Below are positions 15,035-22,086 of a stretch of 22,086 nt of DNA, piece after piece (within the stretch, counting starts at the first letter, position 1; each line of letters opens with the position of its first letter). The position numbers were made by a program, and so were the translations under genes. The notes below the pieces were generated by a model. It was not told where the DNA came from and searched no databases. It saw only the letters and a program-made list of their open reading frames with translations. Origin of the DNA: Clostridia bacterium (GTDB taxonomy: Bacteria > Bacillota > Clostridia > Oscillospirales > CAG-272); NCBI GenBank assembly GCA_017504335.1, contig JAFVRI010000193.1, positions 1-22,086 on the forward strand, in the 5' to 3' direction.

Positions 15035-16525
15035 TCAAAGTTGTTGAAGATTGGAAAACCGTTCCCGAAGAGCGGGATACAAATCCCGATACTGCTCGTA
15101 ATATTTCATATATTCTCCGTGGGTTTCCACGTTCGGACAGATGGTGGCGTTGACACGCACTGCCTTCTCACAGCCATCGGCAACCGAAGCATACACCCCT
15201 GCGGCGCAACCGCCGAGAATGGCGGCGCCCAAGGCAGCGCCTTCATCCGATTTCATGGTTTTGATCGGTACCCCGTAAAGATCACAAAGCATTCTCTGCC
15301 AAAAGGGACTTTTTCCTCCGCCTCCGCAAAGTGCCATATCGGCTACATTCACACCATTCTCACGAAGAAGCTCCACACAGCTATATAGCGAATAAGAGAT
15401 TCCCTCCATAACGGCACGTGCCATATGCTCTCTTGTGTGCATTGCCGAAAGACCGAAGAACACCCCACGGGCATTGGCATCCAAAATGGGAGTTCTTTCT
15501 CCCATGAGATAGGGCAAATACAGAAGCTTTTCCGCTCCGATGGGAAGCTTCTCGCATACCTCGTCGATCTCTCGGTAGGAGAGATCGGGAGCGATATTTT
15601 TCCGAAACCAATTGAGAGAAAGCCCCGCTGCCTGAGTCACCCCCATCACGTGCCAGGTTCCCGGTACGGCGGCACAGAAGGTATGGATCCTTCCTTTGGG
15701 ATCAATCACGGGGGTATCGGTGGGAGCAAATACCACGCCGCTGGTACCGATGGTGGTAAATGCCTTTCCTGAGGCATACACGCCCGTACCGATGGCAGCC
15801 GATGCGTTATCGCCTCCGCCCCCCGCCACGGGAATCCCCTTGGGAAGTCCCGTCAGGCGGGCCGCTTCCTCACTCACGTAGCCCGTCACGTCGGGGCTTT
15901 CATAGACCTTGGCAAGCCACTCTGACTTTACACCCAGTTTGTCACAGACCTCTTGGCTCCACGCTCGCTTTGCCACATTAAAAAGCTGCATCCCCGATGC
16001 GTCAGACACCTCGGTTGCGTACTCTCCCGTCAACCGAAAGCGAATGTAATCCTTTGCCAGAAGTATGTGCGCGATTCGTCGGTAGTTCTCCGGCTCGTGT
16101 TTCTTTACCCACATCAGTTTGGATGCGCTAAAGCCTGTCAGAGCCGGATTTGCCGTGATCTCAATGAGCCGTTCCCTGCCGATGATGCACTCGATTTCCG
16201 CACACTCCTTGCCAGTCCGCTGATCGCACCAAAGGATGGCAGGGCGAATGACCCGATCGTCTTTGTCCAGAAGAACAAGACTGTGCATCTGTCCCGAAAG
16301 ACCGAGACCGACGATCCTTCCATCCTTTGCCTCAGCGGTGATCTCCGTTAAAGTGATCTTTGCGGCTTCCCACCAATCTTCGGGATTTTGCTCTGCCCAG
16401 CCGTTTTCGGGTTGCGCCATGGGATACTCCGCCGTAGCCGATGCGATCGCATTTCCATCGGTATCAAAAAGGACGCTTTTGGTTCCCGACGTTCCTACGT
16501 CAATTCCGATCAAATATTCTTTCAT
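15035..16525 (-). CDS. xylB: Xylulokinase
   Basis: Phosphorylates D-xylulose with ATP to D-xylulose 5-phosphate, feeding the pentose phosphate pathway. The 496-residue FGGY-family kinase has the N-terminal phosphate-binding motif IGIDVGTSGTKSVLFD (about 6-21), SGQMHSLVLLD and ILWCDQRT. The second domain has GGGGDNASAAIGTG, TIGTSGVVF and the family signature LCGGGGKSPFWQRMLCDLYG. I chose ATG 16525 because GGAG lies 6 bases upstream and the glycine-rich motif then starts at the normal distance. It follows xylA by 10 bp. Confidence 0.95.
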   Translation of the reverse strand: MKEYLIGIDVGTSGTKSVLFDTDGNAIASATAEYPMAQPENGWAEQNPEDWWEAAKITLTEITAEAKDGRIVGLGLSGQMHSLVLLDKDDRVIRPAILWCDQRTGKECAEIECIIGRERLIEITANPALTGFSASKLMWVKKHEPENYRRIAHILLAKDYIRFRLTGEYATEVSDASGMQLFNVAKRAWSQEVCDKLGVKSEWLAKVYESPDVTGYVSEEAARLTGLPKGIPVAGGGGDNASAAIGTGVYASGKAFTTIGTSGVVFAPTDTPVIDPKGRIHTFCAAVPGTWHVMGVTQAAGLSLNWFRKNIAPDLSYREIDEVCEKLPIGAEKLLYLPYLMGERTPILDANARGVFFGLSAMHTREHMARAVMEGISYSLYSCVELLRENGVNVADMALCGGGGKSPFWQRMLCDLYGVPIKTMKSDEGAALGAAILGGCAAGVYASVADGCEKAVRVNATICPNVETHGEYMKYYEQYRDLYPALRERFSNLQQL

Positions 16526-16535
16526 TCCGATCTCC

Positions 16536-17852
16536 TCAATAGGCAAATAAGATCTCATTCATCACGTTTTCCAAGTATTCCTGTCTGCCGCTCATATTGG
16601 TGTTTACGTCTCCCATCTTCAAAGCATAGGCTTCCAGCTCCGCCATGGTGGCGCTTCCCTCTTCGATCCTCTTGCCGATTCCCGTATTCCAGCTTGCATA
16701 CCGATCGGCCACAAAGGCGTCGATCCGTCCGTCACGGATGATCTTGTCCGCCATACGAAGTCCGAGCGCGAAGGCATCCATTCCCGCGATATACGAAAGG
16801 AAGATATCCTCGGGGGTATACGAGCCTCGACGGGTCTTTGCGTCAAAATTCAATCCGCCCTTGGTGAATCCGCCCGCGCGCAGAACCTCATACATACAGA
16901 GGGTCGTCTCATAGACGTTGGTGGGAAATTGGTCGGTATCCCAACCGAGAAGCATATCGCCTTGGTTGGCGTCAATGGAGCCAAATGCGCCATTGTCACG
17001 GGCGACTCGCAGCTCATGCTGGAAATTGTGTCCCGCAAGCGTAGCGTGATTGGCTTCAATGTTCAGCTTGAAATCCTTGTCAAGTCCATACTTGCGCAGA
17101 AAAGCGAGAACGGTTGCGCTGTCGAAATCATACTGATGCTTGGTAGGCTCCTTGGGCTTTGGCTCAATGTAGAAATCTCCCGTAAAACCGATGGAACGGG
17201 CGTAGTCTACCGTCATTCTCATCAGGTGCGCCATATGATCCTGCTCTCTTGCCATATCGGTATTAAGAAGCGTCTCATAGCCCTCACGTCCGCCCCAGAA
17301 TACGTATCCCTCTCCGTCGAGAGCTGTAGTGATCTCCACCGCCTTTTTGATCTGTGCCGCCGCAAAAGCAAACACATCGGCATTGGGAGCCGTACCCGCT
17401 CCGTGCATATACCGTTTGTTTCCGAAGCAGTTTGCCGTACCCCACAGTAGCTTTTTGCCGTTCTGCGTCATCAGCTCCTTCAGAAGCACAGTGATCTCAT
17501 CCAGTCTTGCGTTGCTTTCGGAAAGGGTCGCTCCCTCAGGGGCTATATCTCGGTCATGGAAGCAGAAGAAATCCAGATCAAGCTTATTCATCAGCTCGAA
17601 CGCGGCATATGCTTTATTTCTCGCCTGCTCCATAGGATTGCTCGCCCCGTAGGATTTGTCCGACGTACCCACGCCGAACATATCGGTTCCCTCGGCACAC
17701 ATGGTATGCCAATAGGACATGGCAAAGCGGAGCTGCTCCCGCATGGATTTGCCGGCCACCGTCTCATCGGGGTTGTAGAACCGAAATGCAAAGGGATTCC
17801 TTGTTTTGGTTCCTTCGTACTGTACCTTTTGAATGTTCTTGAAATATTCCAT
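16536..17852 (-). CDS. xylA: Xylose isomerase, class II
   Basis: Interconverts D-xylose and D-xylulose using divalent metal ions, in the cytoplasm. The 438-residue length and N-terminal extension fit class II enzymes. Visible motifs are FCFHDRD (96-102, with the catalytic His-Asp), VFWGGREGYE, IEPKPKEPTKHQYDFD (metal-ligand Glu and the Lys), NIEANHATLAGHNFQHEL and GSIDANQGD. GGGAGG lies 5 bases before the ATG at 17852. It is the first gene of the xylA-xylB-GH120 operon and divergent from an AraC-type regulator, which probably controls it. I found no convincing minus-strand promoter in the short upstream region. Confidence 0.97.
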   Translation of the reverse strand: MEYFKNIQKVQYEGTKTRNPFAFRFYNPDETVAGKSMREQLRFAMSYWHTMCAEGTDMFGVGTSDKSYGASNPMEQARNKAYAAFELMNKLDLDFFCFHDRDIAPEGATLSESNARLDEITVLLKELMTQNGKKLLWGTANCFGNKRYMHGAGTAPNADVFAFAAAQIKKAVEITTALDGEGYVFWGGREGYETLLNTDMAREQDHMAHLMRMTVDYARSIGFTGDFYIEPKPKEPTKHQYDFDSATVLAFLRKYGLDKDFKLNIEANHATLAGHNFQHELRVARDNGAFGSIDANQGDMLLGWDTDQFPTNVYETTLCMYEVLRAGGFTKGGLNFDAKTRRGSYTPEDIFLSYIAGMDAFALGLRMADKIIRDGRIDAFVADRYASWNTGIGKRIEEGSATMAELEAYALKMGDVNTNMSGRQEYLENVMNEILFAY

Positions 17853-17906
17853 AATAGCCTCCCATTAGCTTTTCTTTTTCTATAATCTTATTTTACAAGA
17901 AAGGCA

Positions 17907-17935
17907 TTGACTTTTCCCGCCAAAATCGATATAAT
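17907..17935 (+). promoter_or_regulatory. Sigma-A promoter of the AraC-type regulator at 17970
   Basis: TTGACT (17907-17912) and TATAAT (17930-17935) are 17 bp apart. Transcription would start near 17942. It lies in the 117-bp gap to xylA. Confidence 0.75.
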
Positions 17936-17969
17936 AAATAGACAATATTTAACTTTTCAAAGAGGGCTT

Positions 17970-18743
17970 ATGTTTTACGAATCAAAAAATTCCCTGCGTA
18001 CCGATCTTTTGAAAACCGAGACGGGAATTGACTTTCACTTTCCCCCACATCTGCACGGAAGCTATGAACTGATTCTTGTCACCGAGGGAGAAATGACGGT
18101 CACCGTTGGGGAAACGGAATATACCTTAACTCAAGGACGTGCCATTTTGATCTTCCCCAACCAGATCCACTCGTTGCGCACGCCCCGGCACAGCCGCCAT
18201 CTGCTCTGTATCTTTTCCGAGAAGCTGGTTCAATCGTTCAGCAAAAGTGTCAGCGAAAAAATTCCCACGGACAATCTGTTTTCTCCTTCTCCCTTTTACT
18301 TGGATCGGCTTTATTCCCTTTACAGCGCTCCCGCATCTTTCAACGAATCCGATATCAAGGGGCTTCTTTATTCCCTATGCGGAGAATTTGACCGTGGGGC
18401 CGTTTACGAGGAACGCCCCCACAACCGAGAAGATCTGCTTGCCCGCATCTTCGCTTTTGTGGAAACGCACTACGCAAGCGATTGCTCTCTGGAGGCTCTT
18501 TCGGCACACATTTCCTACCACTACGTGTACCTTTCCCGTTTTTTCAAGGAGCAGACCGGCATTTCTTTTACCGATTACGTGAATCGTTATCGGATCAACG
18601 AGGCGGGTTATCTTCTGAAAAATACCGATCGGAGTATTCTGCAAACGGCTTATGATTGCGGCTTTGATTCTCTGCGGAGCTTCAATCGGAATTTCAAAAA
18701 AATCATCGGAATACCCCCCGTTCAGTATCGGAAAAAACGTTGA
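17970..18743 (+). CDS. AraC-family transcriptional regulator, likely for xylose use
   Basis: A 257-residue regulator. The N-terminal cupin (about 20-80) has HLHGSYELILVTEGE with H27, H29 and E33, and later NQIHSL with H67, the usual cupin ligand pattern. The C-terminal double helix-turn-helix (about 153-256) includes CSLEALSAHISYHYVYLSRF and ILQTAYDCGFDSLRSFNRNF, ending IGIPPVQYRKKR. I start it at ATG 17970, after AGAGGG and downstream of the promoter at 17907-17935. Its divergence from the xyl operon suggests that it senses xylose or a related pentose; this is inference. Its TGA overlaps the -35 box of the next gene. Confidence 0.92.
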   Translation: MFYESKNSLRTDLLKTETGIDFHFPPHLHGSYELILVTEGEMTVTVGETEYTLTQGRAILIFPNQIHSLRTPRHSRHLLCIFSEKLVQSFSKSVSEKIPTDNLFSPSPFYLDRLYSLYSAPASFNESDIKGLLYSLCGEFDRGAVYEERPHNREDLLARIFAFVETHYASDCSLEALSAHISYHYVYLSRFFKEQTGISFTDYVNRYRINEAGYLLKNTDRSILQTAYDCGFDSLRSFNRNFKKIIGIPPVQYRKKR

Positions 18744-18768
18744 CATTTCGTCAAAAAAGTAGTAAACT
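18740..18768 (+). promoter_or_regulatory. Sigma-A promoter of the phosphodiesterase gene
   Basis: TTGACA (18740-18745) and TAAACT (18763-18768) are 17 bp apart. The -35 box contains the TGA stop (18741-18743) of the upstream regulator gene, so the two units are packed without a spacer. Confidence 0.7.
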
Positions 18769-18802
18769 ATGCATGAATATAGAATCATACAAGGAGATTT
18801 TT

Positions 18803-19522
18803 ATGAACACGATTCCTTTCAATAAGAAACACGTAAAAATAGTCGCTCACCGAGGCGTTTCTGGTCTTGAATGCGAGAACACCTGCGCCGCTTTCGTTGC
18901 GGCGGGAAACCGATCCTATTTCGGAATTGAGACCGACACCCGTCTCTGCGCGGACGGCACGTTCGCCATCATGCACGATGCCAACGCCCTTCGCGTATCG
19001 GGTGTGGATGCGGTCATTGAGGAGCTTCCCTTTTCCGCGCTCCGCGATATTCGTCTTTACGACAAGGAGGAAGGTGTGACCCGTTCCGATCTTACCATTC
19101 CCGCCCTTTCGGACTACATCCGCATTTGCCACCGCTACGGTAAGGTTGCCGTTCTGGAGCTGAAGGGCGCTTCCCATCCTGAGGAATACGTGGAAATGGT
19201 TGCGCTGATCGACTCCCTCGGTCACTTGGAAGATACGGTCTTTATCACCTTCGGCAAGCAGAACGCCATGGACATCCGCGCCGCCGCTCCCACCTCAAAG
19301 GTACAGTTCCTGACGAACACCTGGGAGGACGAGCTGCTTCCTTGGATGCAGGAATACCGCTTTGATCTGGACATCAACCACAAGGCGGTGACCCCCGAGC
19401 TGGTTGAGCTGATGCACAAAAACGGCATGGAGATCAACTGCTGGACCGTCAACGATCCCGAACGGGGCGAAGCTCTTGCCGAGATGGGTGTGGATTACAT
19501 TACGACCAATATTCTGGAATAA
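18803..19522 (+). CDS. Glycerophosphodiester phosphodiesterase
   Basis: Hydrolyses glycerophosphodiesters to glycerol 3-phosphate and an alcohol. The 239-residue GDPD-fold protein has AHRG (H16, R17), ECENT (E25, N26), GIETDTR (E43, D45), MHD (H58) and VLELKG, which are the expected catalytic and metal residues. The C-terminal INCWTVNDPE and GVDYITTNI are also typical. There is no signal peptide, so it is probably cytoplasmic, like UgpQ. AAGGAG lies 5 bases before the ATG at 18803. Its own promoter overlaps the end of the regulator gene. It ends in repeat element copy C. Confidence 0.93.
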   Translation: MNTIPFNKKHVKIVAHRGVSGLECENTCAAFVAAGNRSYFGIETDTRLCADGTFAIMHDANALRVSGVDAVIEELPFSALRDIRLYDKEEGVTRSDLTIPALSDYIRICHRYGKVAVLELKGASHPEEYVEMVALIDSLGHLEDTVFITFGKQNAMDIRAAAPTSKVQFLTNTWEDELLPWMQEYRFDLDINHKAVTPELVELMHKNGMEINCWTVNDPERGEALAEMGVDYITTNILE

Positions 19523-19730
19523 GGACGCGGGGGATGCGAGGGACGCGAGGACGCGAGGACGCGATTTACGCTTTTTGAAAAAAGCTTGGCAAAAACTTTT
19601 ATACAAATTATGGATTGACTGAACATAGATTCCCCGTCATTGCGAAAAGAAAAAGCTTTTGTTCGTTCTCTAAGGTAGAAATCCGTCGGACTGCGTTGCT
19701 CTCGCACGCCACCGACGGATTTCTTTTTTT
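19523..19730 (+). repeat. Stop-linked repeat element, copy C
   Basis: It begins on the base after the TAA of the phosphodiesterase gene. Five tandem units (GGACGCGG, GGGATGCGA, GGGACGCGA, GGACGCGA, GGACGCGA; 19523-19564) lead into TTTACGC, hairpin I (GCTTTTTGAAAAAAGC), the block GCAAAAACTTTTATACAAA (19589-19607), a linker with GAACATAGATTCCCCGTCAT and TTCTCTAAGGTA, and hairpin II with T7. This is the longest array of the four copies and, with the promoter region behind it, fills the 359-bp gap before the permease gene. Confidence 0.8.
19678..19730 (+). terminator. Terminator hairpin of repeat copy C
   Basis: GAAATCCGTCGG (19678-19689) pairs with CCGACGGATTTC (19712-19723), followed by seven T. 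The 22-base loop contains TGCG...CGCA, which can pair. Confidence 0.85.
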
Positions 19731-19792
19731 GAAAAAATTTTCAAAAAGTGACGGATTTTTGATGAAACGGTGAAAAACATTGTCAAAAAGCC

Positions 19793-19821
19793 TTGATTTT
19801 TGTTTTTTTCTATGATAGAAT
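19793..19821 (+). promoter_or_regulatory. Sigma-A promoter of the purine permease gene
   Basis: TTGATT (19793-19798) and TAGAAT (19816-19821) are 17 bp apart. Transcription would start near 19828. Confidence 0.6.
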
Positions 19822-19832
19822 ATTAGCATGAA

Positions 19833-19855
19833 GTAGTCGATGCGTTCTCGGCTAC
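19833..19855 (+). promoter_or_regulatory. 5' leader hairpin of the permease transcript
   Basis: GTAGTCGA (19833-19840) pairs with TCGGCTAC (19848-19855), with one G-T wobble and a 7-base loop. It would stand near the very 5' end of the mRNA. It may protect the mRNA or serve a regulator; it is too short to be a purine riboswitch. Confidence 0.4.
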
Positions 19856-19881
19856 AAAAAATTTTTATAAGGAGAAAAAAC

Positions 19882-21303
19882 ATGAACAAAATGGACAAGT
19901 TTTTTAAGATCAGCGAACGCGGATCTACGGTAAAAACCGAGATCATCGCCGGTCTTACCACCTTCTTTGCGATGGCGTACATTGTGGTTACCAACCCCAA
20001 CCAGATCGTCGGCTTCAACTTCGGCGGCGAATTGGATGCAATCTGGAACGCTGTTTACGTAGCGTCGATTCTTGTCGCTATGGTCGGCACACTGTTGTAT
20101 GCCTTCTACGCAAAGCTCCCCTTCGCGCAAGCGTGCGGAATGGGTTTGAACTCCTTCTTCTTCGTATCCTTTATTCTGCCGGAGATCCTGAGTCCCCAAG
20201 GCGACGTAATCAAAGGATATCGTGAAGGACTTCTCATCATTCTTCTTTCGGGTGTCGTATTCCTGATTCTCTCGGTTACAGGCGCAAGATCTTACATCGC
20301 AAGATCGCTTCCCGATTGCTTGAAGAAAGCAATTCCCGCAGGTATCGGTCTCTTTATTGCCTTCATCGGCTTCAAGAACGTCGGTATCATTCAGGCAAAT
20401 ATGTACACCTTCGTACAGTTCTTTGATTTCCACGGTGCTGTTGCCGACAAGCCTTTCTTTGACGCGTGGAAGGCAATCGCTCCCGTCGTTCTCGCGCTGC
20501 TTGGTCTCTTCCTCATCGCCGTCCTGGATAAGAAGAAGATCAAGGGTTCGGTTATCATCACCATCGCTTCTGTTACCGTTCTGTATTACCTGACCACCTG
20601 GACCCTTCCCGATTTTGACCTTGGCAAGATCGGTCAGTCCTTCGCTGACTTCGGTTCTTACGGATTTATTGGCGCGTTCAAGGGCTTCTCGATCTTCGAG
20701 GGTGGCGCTTCCGCGGTAGTCAACGCCATCGTTCTGACCATCACCTTCTGCTTGGTCGATATGTTCGATACCATCGGTACGCTGTACGGAACCGCTTCTC
20801 AGGCAGATATGCTGGATGAGAACGGCGACCCCATTGATATTGATAAGTCCATGGCTTCCGACTCCATCGCAACCGTTTCCGGCGCGGTACTCGGAACCTC
20901 TACCTGTACCACTTATGTGGAATCCGCCGCAGGCGTTGCCGCTGGCGGTAGAACCGGTCTGACCTCCTTGGTCACCGCGATCTGCTTCGCAGCTTGTCTG
21001 TTCCTGACTCCCGTTGCCGCAATCGTTCCCGCTTGCGCAACCGCTCCCGCTCTGATCTACGTAGGCGTTCTCATGCTGAAGAACTTCGCAAAGGTTGATA
21101 TGTCCGATATCACCGCTGCCGTTCCCGCATTCCTGGCACTCATTATGATGCCTCTGACCTACTCGATCTCCAACGGTATCGCTGTGGGCGCGATCTCTTA
21201 CACGCTGATTACCCTGGCAACCGGAAAGTTTAAGAAGAAAGATATCATTGTTGCCATCATCGGCATTCTGTTCACGCTTCGTTTCTTCTTGGTTACCATG
21301 TAA
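19882..21303 (+). CDS. AzgA-type purine (adenine/guanine/hypoxanthine) permease
   Basis: Imports purine bases across the cell membrane by proton symport. The 473-residue protein has about a dozen hydrophobic segments. The family start FFKISERGSTVKTEIIAGLT is present, as are ACGMGLNSFFF, VDMFDTIGTLYG and GTSTCTTYVESAAGVAAGGR, all typical of AzgA/PbuG/PbuO permeases. Which purine is carried cannot be told. The ATG at 19882 has AAGGAG 7 bases upstream. It is a single-gene unit with its own promoter and terminator. No purine riboswitch is visible. Confidence 0.93.
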   Translation: MNKMDKFFKISERGSTVKTEIIAGLTTFFAMAYIVVTNPNQIVGFNFGGELDAIWNAVYVASILVAMVGTLLYAFYAKLPFAQACGMGLNSFFFVSFILPEILSPQGDVIKGYREGLLIILLSGVVFLILSVTGARSYIARSLPDCLKKAIPAGIGLFIAFIGFKNVGIIQANMYTFVQFFDFHGAVADKPFFDAWKAIAPVVLALLGLFLIAVLDKKKIKGSVIITIASVTVLYYLTTWTLPDFDLGKIGQSFADFGSYGFIGAFKGFSIFEGGASAVVNAIVLTITFCLVDMFDTIGTLYGTASQADMLDENGDPIDIDKSMASDSIATVSGAVLGTSTCTTYVESAAGVAAGGRTGLTSLVTAICFAACLFLTPVAAIVPACATAPALIYVGVLMLKNFAKVDMSDITAAVPAFLALIMMPLTYSISNGIAVGAISYTLITLATGKFKKKDIIVAIIGILFTLRFFLVTM

Positions 21304-21327
21304 CTCTTTATACGATAAAGACAATAC

Positions 21328-21362
21328 AAGCCGCCGTGGTTTCACGGCGGCTTTCTCTTTTT
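21328..21362 (+). terminator. Terminator of the purine permease gene
   Basis: AAGCCGCCGTG (21328-21338) pairs perfectly with CACGGCGGCTT (21343-21353) across a GTTT loop, followed by a T-rich tail. This ordinary terminator is unlike the repeat elements. It may also serve the convergent GH35 gene weakly. Confidence 0.88.
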
Positions 21363-21384
21363 ATGTTTTATGTTCAATTTGCGC

Positions 21385-22086
21385 TCAATGGGTCTTTCCC
21401 ACAAGACCGTGGCGGTCGGTGATCTCCACCGTGGGTTCTCCTCGCAATCCGTCGGTTTCGAATACGACGATTTCGTTCTCCTCCTTGAGAAGCGATCCCG
21501 GCAGATACAGCGCCTCCTGAGGACCGATCTCCCAATAGCGCCCAAGCAGGAATCCGTTGACCCAAATCAGTCCCTTTTTGAAGGAATCAAAGCGAACGAA
21601 GCATTCCTTACCCTTTTCCGCGGCAAAACGTCCACGAAAGAAAGCGGGTAGCTTTGCGTCGGTTCCCGTTTGATAACCGATTCCGTCAAGGGATTTGAAT
21701 TCATAGGATGACACCTCAAAGTCGGTCATCAAACGGCACTTTTCCGCATACAGACCGTCGATGATTCCCTTTCTGTCTCCACGGAAGGTTCCCGTATAGA
21801 AATTGATCCGTCCCATATTTTCCACGAAAATATCAATGCGGTCTCCCTTTTTCAATCCGTTTTCCAGAAGGATCTCCTCATCATGGTTGGCTCCTCTCAT
21901 GCGGATGCCCAGTAGCTCTCCGTTGAGATAGATATCGGCGACCGTGTCGATGCCGTCAAAGGTCAGATACCGCTCTTCTCCGTCGCTGACGTGAGACGTG
22001 AAGGTCGTCGCGTACCAAAGGTGACGGTTCTCATATGCTTGAAGAAGGATCGGATCCTCGCCGAGAAAGGGGTCGGGGAGCACGCC
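21385..22086 (-). CDS. GH35 beta-galactosidase, C-terminal part (cut by window edge)
   Basis: The frame stays open to the window end, so the start and the catalytic barrel lie outside; only the last 233 residues are here. The part seen holds two jelly-roll-like regions typical of GH35 C-termini. The first has LTFDGIDTVADIYLNGELLG, then NMGRINF and DRKGI; the second has KGLIWVNGFLLGRYWEIGPQ, LYLPGSLLKEENEIVVFE. The GRYW-IGPQ-LY-PG run is a strong GH35 mark. The family removes beta-linked galactose from galactosides or galactans. Cell location cannot be judged without the N-terminus. The stop is at 21385-21387. Its neighbours suggest plant-polysaccharide use. Confidence 0.88.
   Translation of the reverse strand, partial: GVLPDPFLGEDPILLQAYENRHLWYATTFTSHVSDGEERYLTFDGIDTVADIYLNGELLGIRMRGANHDEEILLENGLKKGDRIDIFVENMGRINFYTGTFRGDRKGIIDGLYAEKCRLMTDFEVSSYEFKSLDGIGYQTGTDAKLPAFFRGRFAAEKGKECFVRFDSFKKGLIWVNGFLLGRYWEIGPQEALYLPGSLLKEENEIVVFETDGLRGEPTVEITDRHGLVGKTH

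Noticed and set aside
13779..15047. Plus-strand 422-residue frame opposite the GH120 gene
   Set aside because: The minus strand matches GH120 along its full length with both catalytic residues; the reverse frame is a shadow.
17853..17945. Minus-strand promoter or catabolite (cre) site for xylA
   Set aside because: No -35/-10 pair with 16-18 bp spacing and no convincing cre match was found; the promoter may need an activator and be poorly conserved.
19495..19707. Small frame on the reverse strand of the repeat elements with similar peptides in copies B and C
   Set aside because: The similar peptides follow from DNA similarity; the frame is not kept in copies A and A-prime, and hairpins explain the conservation better.
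19731..19881. Purine riboswitch before the permease gene
   Set aside because: I see neither the conserved loop and junction sequences nor enough leader length.
19852..21345. Minus-strand 497-residue frame opposite the purine permease
   Set aside because: It is very rich in Gly, Asp and Gln, as expected from the reverse of a hydrophobic membrane protein, and it has no ribosome binding site or domain.

Overview
The window looks like a chromosomal piece of an endospore-forming member of the Clostridia (Firmicutes), probably a gut or rumen plant-polysaccharide degrader. The evidence is a complete eight-gene spoIIIA sporulation operon, consensus sigma-A promoters (TTGACA-17-TATAAT), strong AGGAGG ribosome binding sites, and a xylose/xylo-oligosaccharide gene cluster. 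I cannot assign a genus. I see no tRNA, rRNA, CRISPR array, insertion sequence or phage gene.

Layout: (1) 1-2032, a PHP-domain phosphoesterase gene with one apparent frameshift, followed by ribF. (2) 2033-2577, an unusual hairpin that is both a terminator and a cover for a ribosome binding site, then a small heat-shock protein gene. (3) 2566-8501, minus strand: spoIIIAA to spoIIIAH plus a P-loop ATPase at the 3' end, with a likely sigma-E promoter in front. (4) 8741-10408, a divergent gene for a membrane-anchored surface protein of unknown function. (5) 10792-12904, a Gfo/Idh/MocA dehydrogenase gene divergent from an AraC-type regulator gene. (6) 13083-18743, a minus-strand operon xylA-xylB-GH120 beta-xylosidase, divergent from a second AraC-type regulator. 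(7) 18803-21303, a glycerophosphodiester phosphodiesterase and a purine permease. (8) 21385-22086, the C-terminal part of a GH35 beta-galactosidase, cut by the window edge.

The xyl genes form a short cytoplasmic pathway: GH120 releases xylose from xylo-oligosaccharides, XylA isomerises it to xylulose, and XylB phosphorylates that to xylulose 5-phosphate. No transporter is present in the window. The spoIIIA genes encode the feeding-tube/channel complex between mother cell and forespore.

The most unusual structure is a family of four related intergenic elements of roughly 170-210 bp (10409-10580 plus, 10583-10791 minus, 12893-13084 plus, 19523-19730 plus). Each begins at or within a few bases of a stop codon, in the orientation of the gene that ends there. 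Each has the same order: a variable tandem array of GGACGCGA-like 8-9-mers, a small hairpin, a conserved GCAAAAACTTTnATACAAA block, a divergent linker, and a long hairpin with compensatory base changes followed by a T-tract. I do not recognise this family. It behaves like a mobile or amplified 3'-end/terminator cassette.
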